Shown here piece by piece: positions 26,297 through 34,835 of a DNA stretch of 40,569 nt. The stretch is taken from contig JAIQFL010000068.1 in assembly GCA_020073365.1 (NCBI GenBank), positions 1-40,569 on the forward strand, in the 5' to 3' direction. Below the pieces are notes generated by a model. The model was not told the origin of the DNA. It made no database searches and worked only from the letters and a program-made list of their open reading frames with translations. Source of the DNA: Terriglobia bacterium (GTDB lineage: Bacteria > Acidobacteriota > Terriglobia > Bryobacterales > Bryobacteraceae). A program made the position numbers and the translations under genes. Each line of letters starts with the position of its first letter. Position 1 is the first letter of the stretch.

Positions 26297-27295
26297 TCAT
26301 CCCATCCACTGCGGGTTGCGTGCCGTGCCGTCCTGCCGGGTGGTCGTTTTGAACGTCTCCCATTTACCGGAGAGGGCCGCCTCGCGCGTTCGGGCGAGCA
26401 GCGCCGAGAGTTCGCTCTGGCTAAACGGCTGGAACGTGCGGGCCGCTTCGAACGCCTGGTCGAGTGTCTTTTGATCGGTGATCCCCGTGATCACCACGGA
26501 CGTCGGCAGGCTCAGTGCGTAGCGCAGGCATTCCAGACCCGTGGCCAGCCCTCTTTGCGGCAGCGCACCGGCGGCCATCGGCTTCATGCCCAGCACCGCG
26601 ATTCCCTGGTCCACCAACTTCGGCACCACCTCATGGGCGAAACTGCGGAACTGCGCGTCCAGAATGTTCAGCGGCATCTGCGCGGTATCGAAATGGAAAT
26701 CGTGCGCCTTCGCCACCTCCAGCATTCGTAGGTGCACCACCGGATCCTTGTGCCCCGTGAAGCCGATATACCGGATCTTCCCGGCCTTCTTCGCTTCCAG
26801 CAGCGCGTCCACCACGCCGTCATTGAAGAAGCGGTCCGGGTCTTCCATCCGGATGTTCTCGTGATACTGCATCAGGTCGACGTGGTCCGTTTGCAGGCGT
26901 TGGAGCGATTCGTCGATCTGCTTTGCGGCGGCCGCTTTCGTACGGCCATCGAACTTGGTCATCAGGAAGACCTTCCGCCGGTACCCGTCGCGCAAGGCCT
27001 TGCCCATCCAGATTTCGCACTTGCCGTCCATATAGTCCCAGCAGTTATCCATGAAGTTGACGCCACGGTCGATAGCGGAACGGATGAGCCTGCTGGACTC
27101 CTGCTCGTCCTGCGGAACGCCGATATGGTAGCCGCCCATCCCGATGGCCGAGACGCGCTCGCCCGTGCGGCCCAGTTTGCGGTAGATCATCTCGCCCGAG
27201 CGCTCATCGGCGGCAGCCAGGTTTCGCGAAAACAGCGCTGCCAGCGAGATCGCGCTCACGAACTCGCGACGCGGAAAACCGTCCTGTTCAGCCAT
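26297..27295 (-). CDS. Aldo/keto reductase family protein with a Tat-like signal
   Basis: The 332-residue protein has a twin-Arg N-terminus (PRREFVSAISLAALFS), so Tat export is likely. The AKR barrel follows with the catalytic tetrad Asp83, Tyr88 (NCWDYMDG), Lys114 (LMTKFDG) and His145 (LMQYHEN). GVNFMDN and GFTGHKDP are also typical. Exported AKRs in this phylum are usually of unknown substrate. GGAGGG precedes ATG 27295. The hairpin repeat at 26201 separates it from the convergent PQQ-repeat gene. The family is strong. Confidence 0.9.
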   Translation of the reverse strand: MAEQDGFPRREFVSAISLAALFSRNLAAADERSGEMIYRKLGRTGERVSAIGMGGYHIGVPQDEQESSRLIRSAIDRGVNFMDNCWDYMDGKCEIWMGKALRDGYRRKVFLMTKFDGRTKAAAAKQIDESLQRLQTDHVDLMQYHENIRMEDPDRFFNDGVVDALLEAKKAGKIRYIGFTGHKDPVVHLRMLEVAKAHDFHFDTAQMPLNILDAQFRSFAHEVVPKLVDQGIAVLGMKPMAAGALPQRGLATGLECLRYALSLPTSVVITGITDQKTLDQAFEAARTFQPFSQSELSALLARTREAALSGKWETFKTTTRQDGTARNPQWMG

Positions 27296-27417
27296 TCCAA
27301 ACCCTCCACTGGGACCGATTCTACCGCGGAGCCGGGCTTCGCGTTGCCGGGCCGGCCTCGACCTCGCCGAAGCGGGACGCGATTCTTCCCTCTGAATCCT
27401 CCGGCCACCCAGCGCAC

Positions 27418-28158
27418 TTACATCACCTCCACGATCATCAACGAGTGATCCGAGATTCGTGCCTCCCGCTCCGCGTGCGAGTACCTGCAGGACGTGATGC
27501 GCGGCATCAGCGAGGGGGTCGCGAACGCATGGTCCACCCGGAACCCGTTTCCGCGCGCGCCGCCCTTTAGCGTCGAGAACCAGGTCCACTCCGCCATACC
27601 CGGGTTCCGATGCCGCCACATATCCGCCCAGCCCAACGTCGAGAGCCTGCCGAAATGCTCTGCGCATACAAACGTCTTGCCGGTTTCGTCTAACCGGTGC
27701 GCGCCCGTATTCCAGTCGCCAACGAACAGGAACGGTTCCTGCAACCGGACTTCGGCCGCCTGTAGCATGGCGTCCCAAAAGCGGACCTTCGCGATGTTGG
27801 TGAGGTGCTTCTTGGCGGACCCCGCTGCCATAACGTGAAGGATGCCTATACCGAAGCCGTACTCCGGCAGGTCGATGTCCAGCCAGCGGACGAGACTCTC
27901 GGAAGGCGCCGGACAGGGCCGCGTGCGGCGCATCGGTGTGCGCGAGAACACCGCGATTCCGTTCTGGTTTCCGCGCGGGTGCGTCGTCTCAACGTTCGGC
28001 AATCCCCTTTCTTTCAGGCCGGCGCACAGGGCCACACCGGGAATGGCGCGGAACTCGGTCACTGCGACGACATCCGGGTCGTATGCGGACACTTCCTCAA
28101 CGATGCGGGTGAGGCGGGCGCCACCGCCATGCTGAATGTTCCAGACGAGGAGTTTCAC
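27418..28158 (-). CDS. Endonuclease/exonuclease/phosphatase (EEP) family protein
   Basis: The 246-residue protein begins at GTG 28158 (VKLLVWNIQHGGG), which is the usual first strand of the EEP fold. AVTEFR carries the metal-binding Glu, LFVGDWNTG the catalytic Asp/Asn pair, RVDHAFA the Asp-His and ARISDHSLM the final His. These residues fit Mg2+-dependent phosphodiesterases that cleave nucleic acids, phospholipids or phosphoinositides. No signal peptide precedes the first strand, so it is probably cytosolic. It is divergent from the esterase gene. The family is strong; the substrate is unknown. Confidence 0.85.
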   Translation of the reverse strand: MKLLVWNIQHGGGARLTRIVEEVSAYDPDVVAVTEFRAIPGVALCAGLKERGLPNVETTHPRGNQNGIAVFSRTPMRRTRPCPAPSESLVRWLDIDLPEYGFGIGILHVMAAGSAKKHLTNIAKVRFWDAMLQAAEVRLQEPFLFVGDWNTGAHRLDETGKTFVCAEHFGRLSTLGWADMWRHRNPGMAEWTWFSTLKGGARGNGFRVDHAFATPSLMPRITSCRYSHAEREARISDHSLMIVEVM

Positions 28159-28232
28159 TGGTTCACCCCGATGATTGTGCCACGCCCCGTCAATCGCCGA
28201 CTCGGCAAGCCAAAGCCGCCCCACCAACAGTG

Positions 28233-28238
28233 TATACT
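28233..28238 (+). promoter_or_regulatory. Candidate -10 element giving a near-leaderless esterase mRNA
   Basis: TATACT ends 8 bases before the esterase ATG at 28247, so transcription would start one or two bases before the ATG. No SD precedes that ATG, in keeping with a leaderless transcript. The flanking GTGTATACTG matches that near 13888. The -35 region is poor. Confidence 0.4.
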
Positions 28239-28246
28239 GGCCAACC

Positions 28247-29494
28247 ATGAAGAGATTTGTTCTGTTTTTGCTGCTTCTGCCGGCCGCTTTTGGCCAGACA
28301 TCTGCCCTGGAAGAATTGATCGCCACGGCCCGGCAGGGCCCGTCCGCAGCGGGCTTGAAGGATCGCATCGCCAAGACGTTGTCGCCGCGCGGCGGCACGG
28401 CCGTCTGGGGTCAGGACTACCTCTTCGTGGCCGATTCGCCCTCGCCGGTCACGATCTCGGTGGACCAACAGCCGGCCACTCCCATGGCGCCCATCGAAGG
28501 CGCCACTCTGTGGATGCTGCTCACCAAGATGCGTACAGGGGTCACCCACTCATATCAGTATTACGTCGCAGGGAAACCGCTCGGGGCCCGCGGCGACGCC
28601 GTGGGGTACAATTCCGATTCTTACTCCAAACCCGGCGTCCCTCGCGGCAAGGTCAGCGAGAAACGGACCATCGTCAGCCGGATCTACGACGGCATGAAAG
28701 CCGACTACTGGGTGTACGCTTCGCCCGGGGTGGATCCCGCGGTTCCCGCGGCGCTCATGGTGTGGCAGGACGGCCAGGGGCTGATTGGGGAGTTCTCGCG
28801 GATGCGGCTCTTCACGGTCACGGAAAACCTGCTTTACCAGAAGCTGCTGCCGCCGATGGTGCACGTGATGATCGCGCCCGGCCAATCGCCCGAGGGGCAC
28901 GCCATGCGCTCGGTTGAGTACGACACGGTGAGCGACCGCTACCCGCGCTTTCTGATGGAGGAGGTGCTGCCCGAGGTGGAGAAGACATACACGCTGCGGC
29001 AGGATGGATACAGCCGCGCGATTGGCGGCGAATCCTCGGGCGGGATCTGCGCGTTCAACGTGGCCTGGCTGATGCCCGACAAGTTCAGCCGCGTGCACTC
29101 GGCGGTGGGTAGCTTCACTTCCATTCAATGGCGGCCCCAGGAGAAACTGGAGGGCGGCAATGTCTATCCCTTCAAAGTGCGCAAAGAGCCCAAGCGCAAT
29201 ATCCGCGTGTGGATGAGCGACGGCTCCGACGACTTGGAGAACGAGCACGGCTCCTGGCCCATGCAGAACATCCAGATGGCGAATTCGCTCAAGCGGCAGG
29301 AGTACGATTTCCACTTCCGCTTCGGGACGGCCGCACACGGTGGCGCGCAGGCGTCGCTCGACTTGCCCGAATCGCTGGCGTGGCTCTGGCGCGACTACGA
29401 TCCGGCGAAGACCAGCCAGGAGTTTCATATGGACCCCACGGAAAAAGAGAAGCCCTTTTTCCGCGTGACGATCACCAACCGGGACTCGTGGTAG
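28247..29494 (+). CDS. Secreted esterase (alpha/beta hydrolase, esterase D/Fes-like)
   Basis: The 415-residue protein begins with a signal peptide (MKRFVLFLLLLPAAFGQ). Residues about 45-115 form an Ig-like/E-set domain that often precedes Fes-type and carbohydrate esterases (VTISVDQQPATPM). The hydrolase domain has ADYWVYASPGVDP and VHVMIAPGQ, with nucleophile Ser263 in GGESSGG and a likely catalytic His near residue 363 (GTAAHGG). The substrate could be siderophore lactones, acetyl-xylan or feruloyl esters; this is not decided here. It is followed after 6 bases by the phosphatase gene. The family is strong. Confidence 0.86.
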   Translation: MKRFVLFLLLLPAAFGQTSALEELIATARQGPSAAGLKDRIAKTLSPRGGTAVWGQDYLFVADSPSPVTISVDQQPATPMAPIEGATLWMLLTKMRTGVTHSYQYYVAGKPLGARGDAVGYNSDSYSKPGVPRGKVSEKRTIVSRIYDGMKADYWVYASPGVDPAVPAALMVWQDGQGLIGEFSRMRLFTVTENLLYQKLLPPMVHVMIAPGQSPEGHAMRSVEYDTVSDRYPRFLMEEVLPEVEKTYTLRQDGYSRAIGGESSGGICAFNVAWLMPDKFSRVHSAVGSFTSIQWRPQEKLEGGNVYPFKVRKEPKRNIRVWMSDGSDDLENEHGSWPMQNIQMANSLKRQEYDFHFRFGTAAHGGAQASLDLPESLAWLWRDYDPAKTSQEFHMDPTEKEKPFFRVTITNRDSW

Positions 29495-29500
29495 GTGCCG

Positions 29501-30625
29501 ATGTCTCTGGCGCAAAAGATCGACGAGCTTGGCCAGAAAACCGGCTTCGCGGCCCAGCGGCTGCAAACCTTCTGGGACCGCCTGACCGACGGTATGGCGA
29601 TCGACGCGCTCTGGGCCGATTTCAAGGCCGATGCGCGTGCCGGATACGATTTCTACGCCAAGGACGTGGATTGGGAAGCCATCGGGCAGCACCGCGGCCA
29701 CCGGCACCGTCTCCTTGCTGCGCGAGCTTTGGCTTGGGCTCTGCTGCGCAAACTGTCGCCGGCGCGGCGGGTCTTCCTGCTGCTCACGATGGTCTATGTA
29801 GTGATCTGTCTGTTCGGCCGCGACGGAGGCGGCGGTATCCTCATCGTCACCGCGGCGTTCATCCTGCTGCTGGCGCTGGAACTGGCGGACCGCGTCACGA
29901 TGAAGCGCGACCTGGAGATTGCCCGCGAGATTCAGCGGTGGCTGGTGCCGGCCGCCCCGCCTGAGGTGGCGGGTCTCGATTTGGCCTTCGCCACGCGGCC
30001 GGCGAATACCGTATCCGGCGATTACTACGATGCATTCCACCGCGACAGCGGCCGCCTCCTGCTGATCGTGGCGGACGTGGCAGGCAAAAGCATTCCCGCG
30101 GCACTGCTCATGGCGACGATTCAGGCCAGCCTGCGCACTTTGGCGGCCGCGCCGATTGCGCTGGAGGAAGTGGTGCTCGGCCTGAATCGCCACGCTTGTG
30201 CCAATAGCCAGGGCGGACTGCGCTTCACCACCGCCTTCCTCGGCGAGCTGGATCTGGCCAGTCGCACCATGCGGTACATCTGCGCGGGGCATAATCCGCC
30301 CGTGCTGCGGCGCGCCGCGGGCGTACTGGAACGGCTGGAGGCGGGCGGCCTGCCCTTGGGCGTAATGGCCTCGGCACGTTTCGAGCAGGGGGCGGTCGCG
30401 CTCGACTCCGGCGATCTGCTGGTAGTGTTCACTGACGGCGTGGTGGAGGCTGAGAACGAGCGCCAGGAGGAATACGGTGAGCCGCGCATGCTCGAAGTCG
30501 TTCGCGGCCTGGGCGGCGGCACCGCGGCACAAGGATTGAAGATCTTGATTTCCGCCGTCGACGCCTTCGTGGGGCGCACCCGGCAGCACGACGACATCAC
30601 GGCTCTGGTGATGCGCGTGAAGTAG
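29501..30625 (+). CDS. Membrane-anchored SpoIIE/RsbU-type PP2C phosphatase
   Basis: SpoIIE-type phosphatases dephosphorylate anti-anti-sigma factors in partner-switching stress signalling. The 374-residue protein has two membrane helices (about 90-107 and 114-132), then the helical link EIAREIQRWLVPAAPP. The catalytic domain follows with NTVSGDYYDAF, LIVADVAGKSIPAALLMA, CAGHNPPVL, VFTDGVVEAEN and HDDITALV; the Asp residues in these bind Mn2+/Mg2+. No sensory domain other than the membrane part is seen. ATG 29501 lies 6 bases after the esterase stop (a GTG at 29495 is also possible), so cotranscription is likely. Partner RsbV/RsbW genes are not nearby. Confidence 0.88.
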   Translation: MSLAQKIDELGQKTGFAAQRLQTFWDRLTDGMAIDALWADFKADARAGYDFYAKDVDWEAIGQHRGHRHRLLAARALAWALLRKLSPARRVFLLLTMVYVVICLFGRDGGGGILIVTAAFILLLALELADRVTMKRDLEIAREIQRWLVPAAPPEVAGLDLAFATRPANTVSGDYYDAFHRDSGRLLLIVADVAGKSIPAALLMATIQASLRTLAAAPIALEEVVLGLNRHACANSQGGLRFTTAFLGELDLASRTMRYICAGHNPPVLRRAAGVLERLEAGGLPLGVMASARFEQGAVALDSGDLLVVFTDGVVEAENERQEEYGEPRMLEVVRGLGGGTAAQGLKILISAVDAFVGRTRQHDDITALVMRVK

Positions 30626-30651
30626 GCGGCCCCGGCAGCAAGTCGTGGCGC

Positions 30652-30714
30652 AAGCACTCGTGCTTACCGCGTCGAGACTTCCGGTGTGCGGACCCGTGCC
30701 GGGCGTCTCGACGC
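30652..30714. repeat. Nested inverted repeats in the 219-base convergent gap
   Basis: A 6-base hairpin (AAGCAC and GTGCTT, 30652-30665) is followed by 10-base arms GCGTCGAGAC (30669-30678) and GTCTCGACGC (30705-30714), with inner CCGG...CCGG. They lie between the phosphatase and the convergent DUF6152 cassette, and could fold as a bidirectional 3' end or be a dispersed repeat. The rest of the gap, to 30844, shows nothing recognisable. Confidence 0.5.
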
Positions 30715-30844
30715 TTGGTGGTAGCTCACGTACTCGCGGATCCTGGCCTCCATCCTGGGGACGGTGGATCGATTTTTCCTAGCGTTGGTGACTGGTCCTC
30801 GCGGTTAGCGGCCAGCCAACTGATCTCCCCTGAATCCGCGGCGC

Positions 30845-31849
30845 TTACTTGCGCCCGGCTTCCGCATCAGCCTTGCGCGCTCCGCCAAGAATGTCCGTCT
30901 CGGCGTAGTTTCCCTCATGGCAGGCGTATTCGTAGATCGGGCCGGGCGTCGCCACAAACGGGTACTCCAGCGTCCATATTTTGGTGAACGTCGTCGGGTC
31001 GTCGATGGTGACCCTGTACAGGATGGTGTTGGCATCCGTCCGGGTGAACCGTTCAATTACGTGCAGGTTCTCCGACGATCCCCGGAACCTGGTCTTGTCC
31101 GTGAAATTGGTCGTGTCGACCACCAGAGTATCGCCATCCCAATGGCCGATCGAGTCTCCCAGCCACTGGCGGACGTTCGGTGGTGGATGCGTCCCGTTCA
31201 TGCGAACGATGCGGGCGTCGTGGACCATCTCGACCAGGATCATCACGTGATCGGGAGTCTGCACGATCTGGTAGTTGTTGTTGTACAGCACCGGAAGCAT
31301 GGGCGGACCGGATGTGGACCCAAACCCCAGCAGGCAGCGCTCGGCGAGCGGCCGGTCCTTCACACTGTCGAGGCGCCCGAACCCGCCTCCCACTCTTTGC
31401 CGCGCCTCGGCCGTCATGGGGGGCACCTTCCCGTCCGGGGGATCCACAATCAAGGCGGTTCGCTTGACGCCATCCACCCGTGCGAATTCCGATCCGCGGT
31501 CGATAAACAGCACGTTATACCCGCCCGTACCGTTGGACCCCGCCGCCGCCAACAATGGGTGTTCGGACGCGCCATCCACCTTGGCGAGCTCCTCCGCGCT
31601 GTTCTTTTCCAGCGCCGCCGCTTCGGCATCGGTAAGTGTCGCTTTCCCTGCCAGCGCGGCGGGGCGCTCCAGTGGCGTGATGGTTGCGTTGGTCCAGACT
31701 CCCTGCAGGTCTGGGTGGCCATCCGGCGTGCGCGGTATCGTCGAGCTTTTGGCTTTAGCCCGCGGCGCCGCGCTCGGAGTCTGGCCCGGGAGAGGCGCCG
31801 CCAGCATCGCCGCCAGCGCGCTTATCGATGCGATTAATCGAGGTCTCAT
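30845..31849 (-). CDS. Secreted hypothetical protein of the DUF6152-linked family, paralogue B
   Basis: The 334-residue protein has a signal peptide (MRPRLIASISALAAMLAAPL) and a domain starting PRTPDGHPDLQGVWTNAT, with IGHWDGDTLVVDTTNFTDKT and HVIERFTR in its second half. The same strings, altered, occur in the gene at 32298-33113, so these are paralogues flanking the DUF6152 gene. Families with PDGxPDLxGVW and GHWDGDTLVVDT are abundant in Acidobacteria and some marine Gammaproteobacteria, without known function. A strong SD (GAGGAGAG) precedes ATG 31849. It is the last gene of the three. Confidence 0.75.
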   Translation of the reverse strand: MRPRLIASISALAAMLAAPLPGQTPSAAPRAKAKSSTIPRTPDGHPDLQGVWTNATITPLERPAALAGKATLTDAEAAALEKNSAEELAKVDGASEHPLLAAAGSNGTGGYNVLFIDRGSEFARVDGVKRTALIVDPPDGKVPPMTAEARQRVGGGFGRLDSVKDRPLAERCLLGFGSTSGPPMLPVLYNNNYQIVQTPDHVMILVEMVHDARIVRMNGTHPPPNVRQWLGDSIGHWDGDTLVVDTTNFTDKTRFRGSSENLHVIERFTRTDANTILYRVTIDDPTTFTKIWTLEYPFVATPGPIYEYACHEGNYAETDILGGARKADAEAGRK

Positions 31850-31866
31850 GGGATGCTCTCCTCACT

Positions 31867-32280
31867 TCACTTCTTTTCGTCGTAGGGCGCGCCGGTGCCG
31901 GACGAGCCCAGGAACAGTTTCTTGCCGTCGGGCAGCGTGATATCACGGCCGTTGGCCCGCATAGATCCGTCCTTTGACTGATAACCATCCACCACCACCG
32001 GCGTCCCAATAGACACGGTTGTCTTCGTAAAGCCGCGCCGCAACAAGACGTTCGGGCTGCCGGCTTCCACCATCCACGAAGTCACCTTGCCATCCGGCCC
32101 TTTCACGTCGACGTGGATCCAGGCGTGGGGATTGATCAATTCCACCTTCGTAAGGACGCCCTCCAGGTGGACTGGCTTCTTGGCGTCAAACTCCGCCGCG
32201 AAGGCGTGATGCGCCCAGGCCGGCGCCGCCGCCAGAATCAAAACGGCGCTTGCCACCACAGCGACATACTTGGTCTTCAT
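31867..32280 (-). CDS. DUF6152-family secreted protein
   Basis: The 137-residue protein has a signal peptide (VVASAVLILAAAPAWA) and then HHAFAAEFDAKKPVHLEGVL, the signature opening of DUF6152. NPHAWIHVDVK and WMVEAGSPNVLLRRG also match that family. The fold is likely a small OB-type beta barrel; function unknown. GGAG lies 9 bases before ATG 32280; an adjacent in-frame TTG at 32283 is less likely. Gaps to its neighbours are 17 bases each, so the three genes form an operon. Confidence 0.85.
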   Translation of the reverse strand: MKTKYVAVVASAVLILAAAPAWAHHAFAAEFDAKKPVHLEGVLTKVELINPHAWIHVDVKGPDGKVTSWMVEAGSPNVLLRRGFTKTTVSIGTPVVVDGYQSKDGSMRANGRDITLPDGKKLFLGSSGTGAPYDEKK

Positions 32281-32297
32281 CAAATTACTCCTTCACT

Positions 32298-33113
32298 TCA
32301 CTTGCTGGTCTTCTTGGTGAACTCGCCATACATCAGTTCTTCCGCAAACTCCACGCACTTGAATTCCGTCAGCCGGGCATTCTTTTCGACATGACGATAG
32401 AGCGGCATCTGGATTTTCCACGGTCGCGAAAACACCTTCGGATCCTCGATCGTGGCTTGGTAGGAGAGCAAGTCCGGCCCAAGCGGGGTATACCGTTCGA
32501 CCACGTGCAGCGCGTAGCTATGGAAGTCTCCTGCCCGGTCGAACCAGCTGCGCTCATCCAGACCCGTAACGTCAATCACCAGCGTATCCCCGTCCCAGTG
32601 TCCCACCGACTGTCCCATCCAGGAGTCGGCAGGGGCCGGCCCAGGATCTTTCAGGAAAATGTTGCGAACCGCGCCAGCATACTCGTAGGCGAAGAAGATG
32701 GCCTTGGCGCTGTGAAAAATCTGGAACGGATACGGCATATAGGTGGCTCGCGGCACACCCGGCAGGTAACACTTGATCTCGGGATCGGCGGTCAGGCGTT
32801 GATCGAAGTTGGCCTTCCTTTTTTCCTTGGCAGCCGGCAGGTAAGGGATTTCGCCGCCCTCCACCACTCCCGGGCCTCCGGGCTCCGCGCCGGCCGCGCC
32901 TAGCGCGACTACCAGTCCCGCCCGCGCAGCGTGTTCCTGCAGATCCCAATTCGCCGTGTTCAGCGCCTGCCAGATGCCGTTCAAGTTCGGTTTTCCGTCC
33001 GGCATTCGGGGGACCTTACTAGCCGGCTGGCCCGAAACCACGGTGGTCGCCAGGCAAAGGACAGCCGCCGCGCCAATGATTACAATCACCCAGCCTCTGA
33101 ACAGCGTTCGCAT
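32298..33113 (-). CDS. Secreted hypothetical protein of the DUF6152-linked family, paralogue A
   Basis: The 271-residue protein has a signal peptide or anchor (GWVIVIIGAAAVLCLATTVV). The domain opens with VPRMPDGKPNLNGIWQALN, and SVGHWDGDTLVIDVTGLDE and HVVERYTPLGPD recur from the paralogue at 30845. It is shorter than that paralogue and differs in the centre, where ADPEIKCYLPGVPRATYMP is typical of this group. GGGGAG precedes ATG 33113. It is the first gene of the three-gene operon. No function is known to me. Confidence 0.75.
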   Translation of the reverse strand: MRTLFRGWVIVIIGAAAVLCLATTVVSGQPASKVPRMPDGKPNLNGIWQALNTANWDLQEHAARAGLVVALGAAGAEPGGPGVVEGGEIPYLPAAKEKRKANFDQRLTADPEIKCYLPGVPRATYMPYPFQIFHSAKAIFFAYEYAGAVRNIFLKDPGPAPADSWMGQSVGHWDGDTLVIDVTGLDERSWFDRAGDFHSYALHVVERYTPLGPDLLSYQATIEDPKVFSRPWKIQMPLYRHVEKNARLTEFKCVEFAEELMYGEFTKKTSK

Positions 33114-33269
33114 CCGGTTTATTCTCCCCAAGCTCTAAAGAGTGTTATCAGACGCGGAGCGCCAAGTCAAGTGCCGTCCGAGCGAGATCCGACCGACCAG
33201 TCGGAAGCCGGCGGGGCGCCGCGCCACTCGGAAGTGATTTCGGATATCATGCTCCCAGAGGCAAGAAAC

Positions 33270-34796
33270 ATGTCCAATCAAGACCGCCGCGAGTTTCTGG
33301 GAACGGCCGCCGGTGTGGCTGCGTTCACCATTCTTCCGAGACACGTGTTGGGAGGGCCTGCTTACGTCGCTCCCAGCGATAAGATCACGCTCGCGTACAT
33401 CGGCGTAGGGACCGAGGGACTGCGCGAGATGCTGCCCCTGTTGTCCGTTCCGGAGCTTCAGATCGTGGCCGTGTGCGACCCCAACCAGCATGCCAGCGGG
33501 TATCGCGACTGGTCCGGCAACGGCATCCTCAACTCCATCCGCCGGACGCTAGGGAAACCGGACTGGTGGGCCGGCGGTGAGGGCATCATTCCCGGCGGCC
33601 GGGATTGCGCCAAGGACATCGTGGACAGCTATTACGGTGCGCAGCGGGCGTCGGAGAGTTTCCGCGCCTGCGCTGCCTATGCGGATTTCCGGGAGTTGCT
33701 GGAGAAGGAACAGGACCTGAACGCCGTGAAGATCATGACGCCCGACCATCTCCACGCCGTCATCGGCATGGCGGCCATGAAGCGCGGCAAGCACACCATC
33801 GTCCACAAGCCCCTGGCCAATCGCCTGAAGGAAGCGCGCCTGGTGATCGATACGGCTCGCGCCAAAGGGGTCGCGACTCACTTCATGCCGTGGGACGCCA
33901 ACGGGTCCATGGAGCCCGTAATGGCATGGATCAACGAGGGCGCCATTGGCACGCTCCGCGAGATCCACAACTGGACCAACCGCCCGGTATGGCCGCAGTA
34001 CGCGACTATTCCCACCGATACGCCGCCAGTGCCGCAGGGCTTCAACTGGGACCTGTGGCTGGGGCCCGAGGCACAGCGTCCCTACCACCCCAATTACACC
34101 CACATGGTGTTCCGCGGGTGGTACGACTTCGGCGGCGGTTCGATGGCCGACATGGGGCACTACAGCCTGTGGACCGTGTTCAACGCGCTGGAACTGTCTG
34201 GGCCGACCAGCATCGAGCCGATGTTCAGTCACGACTGCATGCTGAATGAGAGCGTCTCCACCACCATCAGAAACGATTTCTCATTCCCCACTGCGGGCGT
34301 GGTGCGCTTCAAGTACCCGGCGCGTGCCCAGAGGCCGCAGGTGGATCTGATCTGGTATGAAGGAGGGATGCGGCCGCCCACTCCCGAGGAACTGGACGAG
34401 GATCACAAGGAACTGCCGCTTGAAGGAATGATGTTCGTGGGCGACAAGGGCAAAATCCTGGCCGGCTTCCATGTGGATAGTCCGCGGCTGATTCCGGACC
34501 GCAAGATGAGCGGGCACGCGGCGCCGCCCGCGCCCGCGCGCCGGCAGGGCGACGCGCCCCGGATTTCCGCGGGGCTGCAACAATGGATGGAGGCCTGCAA
34601 AGGCGGTGCGCAATCGCCGGGCAATTTCCTGAATGCCGGGCCGATTACCGAGGCGGTGAATCTGTACGCCGTCGCGTTGAGGACTCGCAAACGCCTGCTG
34701 TATGACGCCGAGAACCTGAGGATCACCAACGTGCCGGAGGCCAACAAGTACCTGGCGCGCGAGTATCGCAAGGGGTGGGAGCCCGAGAGCGTCTGA
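33270..34796 (+). CDS. Tat-exported Gfo/Idh/MocA family oxidoreductase
   Basis: The family uses tightly bound NAD(P) to oxidise or reduce sugars and cyclitols. The 508-residue protein has a twin-Arg signal (DRREFLGTAAGVAAF), then the Rossmann fold DKITLAYIGVGTEG, IVAVCDPN, and KIMTPDHLHAVIGMAAM. The usual EKP motif reads VHKPL, with the catalytic Lys kept. The C-terminal domain has WDLWLGPEAQRPYHPNYTH and DMGHYSLW. Tat-exported members are common in Acidobacteria and Planctomycetes, with unknown sugar substrates. A GAGG lies before ATG 33270; an in-frame ATG at 33249 adds 7 residues. The family is strong. Confidence 0.9.
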   Translation: MSNQDRREFLGTAAGVAAFTILPRHVLGGPAYVAPSDKITLAYIGVGTEGLREMLPLLSVPELQIVAVCDPNQHASGYRDWSGNGILNSIRRTLGKPDWWAGGEGIIPGGRDCAKDIVDSYYGAQRASESFRACAAYADFRELLEKEQDLNAVKIMTPDHLHAVIGMAAMKRGKHTIVHKPLANRLKEARLVIDTARAKGVATHFMPWDANGSMEPVMAWINEGAIGTLREIHNWTNRPVWPQYATIPTDTPPVPQGFNWDLWLGPEAQRPYHPNYTHMVFRGWYDFGGGSMADMGHYSLWTVFNALELSGPTSIEPMFSHDCMLNESVSTTIRNDFSFPTAGVVRFKYPARAQRPQVDLIWYEGGMRPPTPEELDEDHKELPLEGMMFVGDKGKILAGFHVDSPRLIPDRKMSGHAAPPAPARRQGDAPRISAGLQQWMEACKGGAQSPGNFLNAGPITEAVNLYAVALRTRKRLLYDAENLRITNVPEANKYLAREYRKGWEPESV

Positions 34797-34805
34797 CTCG
34801 CGTCT

Positions 34806-34827
34806 GGGCGGGCCGTTCCACCTGCCC
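34806..34827. repeat. Degenerate REP-like hairpin, candidate copy 3
   Basis: GGGCGGG (34806-34812) and CCTGCCC (34821-34827) can form a 7-base stem with one G-U pair. Read on the minus strand, the first ten bases, GTGGGGCAGG, equal those of copies 1 and 2. It follows the Gfo/Idh/MocA stop by 9 bases and sits at the end of a minus-strand remnant. Confidence 0.4.
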
Positions 34828-34835
34828 CACATCGC

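Noticed and set aside
28550..30589. 679-codon minus-strand frame opposite the esterase and phosphatase genes
   Set aside because: It crosses two well-supported genes and shows only low-complexity antisense composition.
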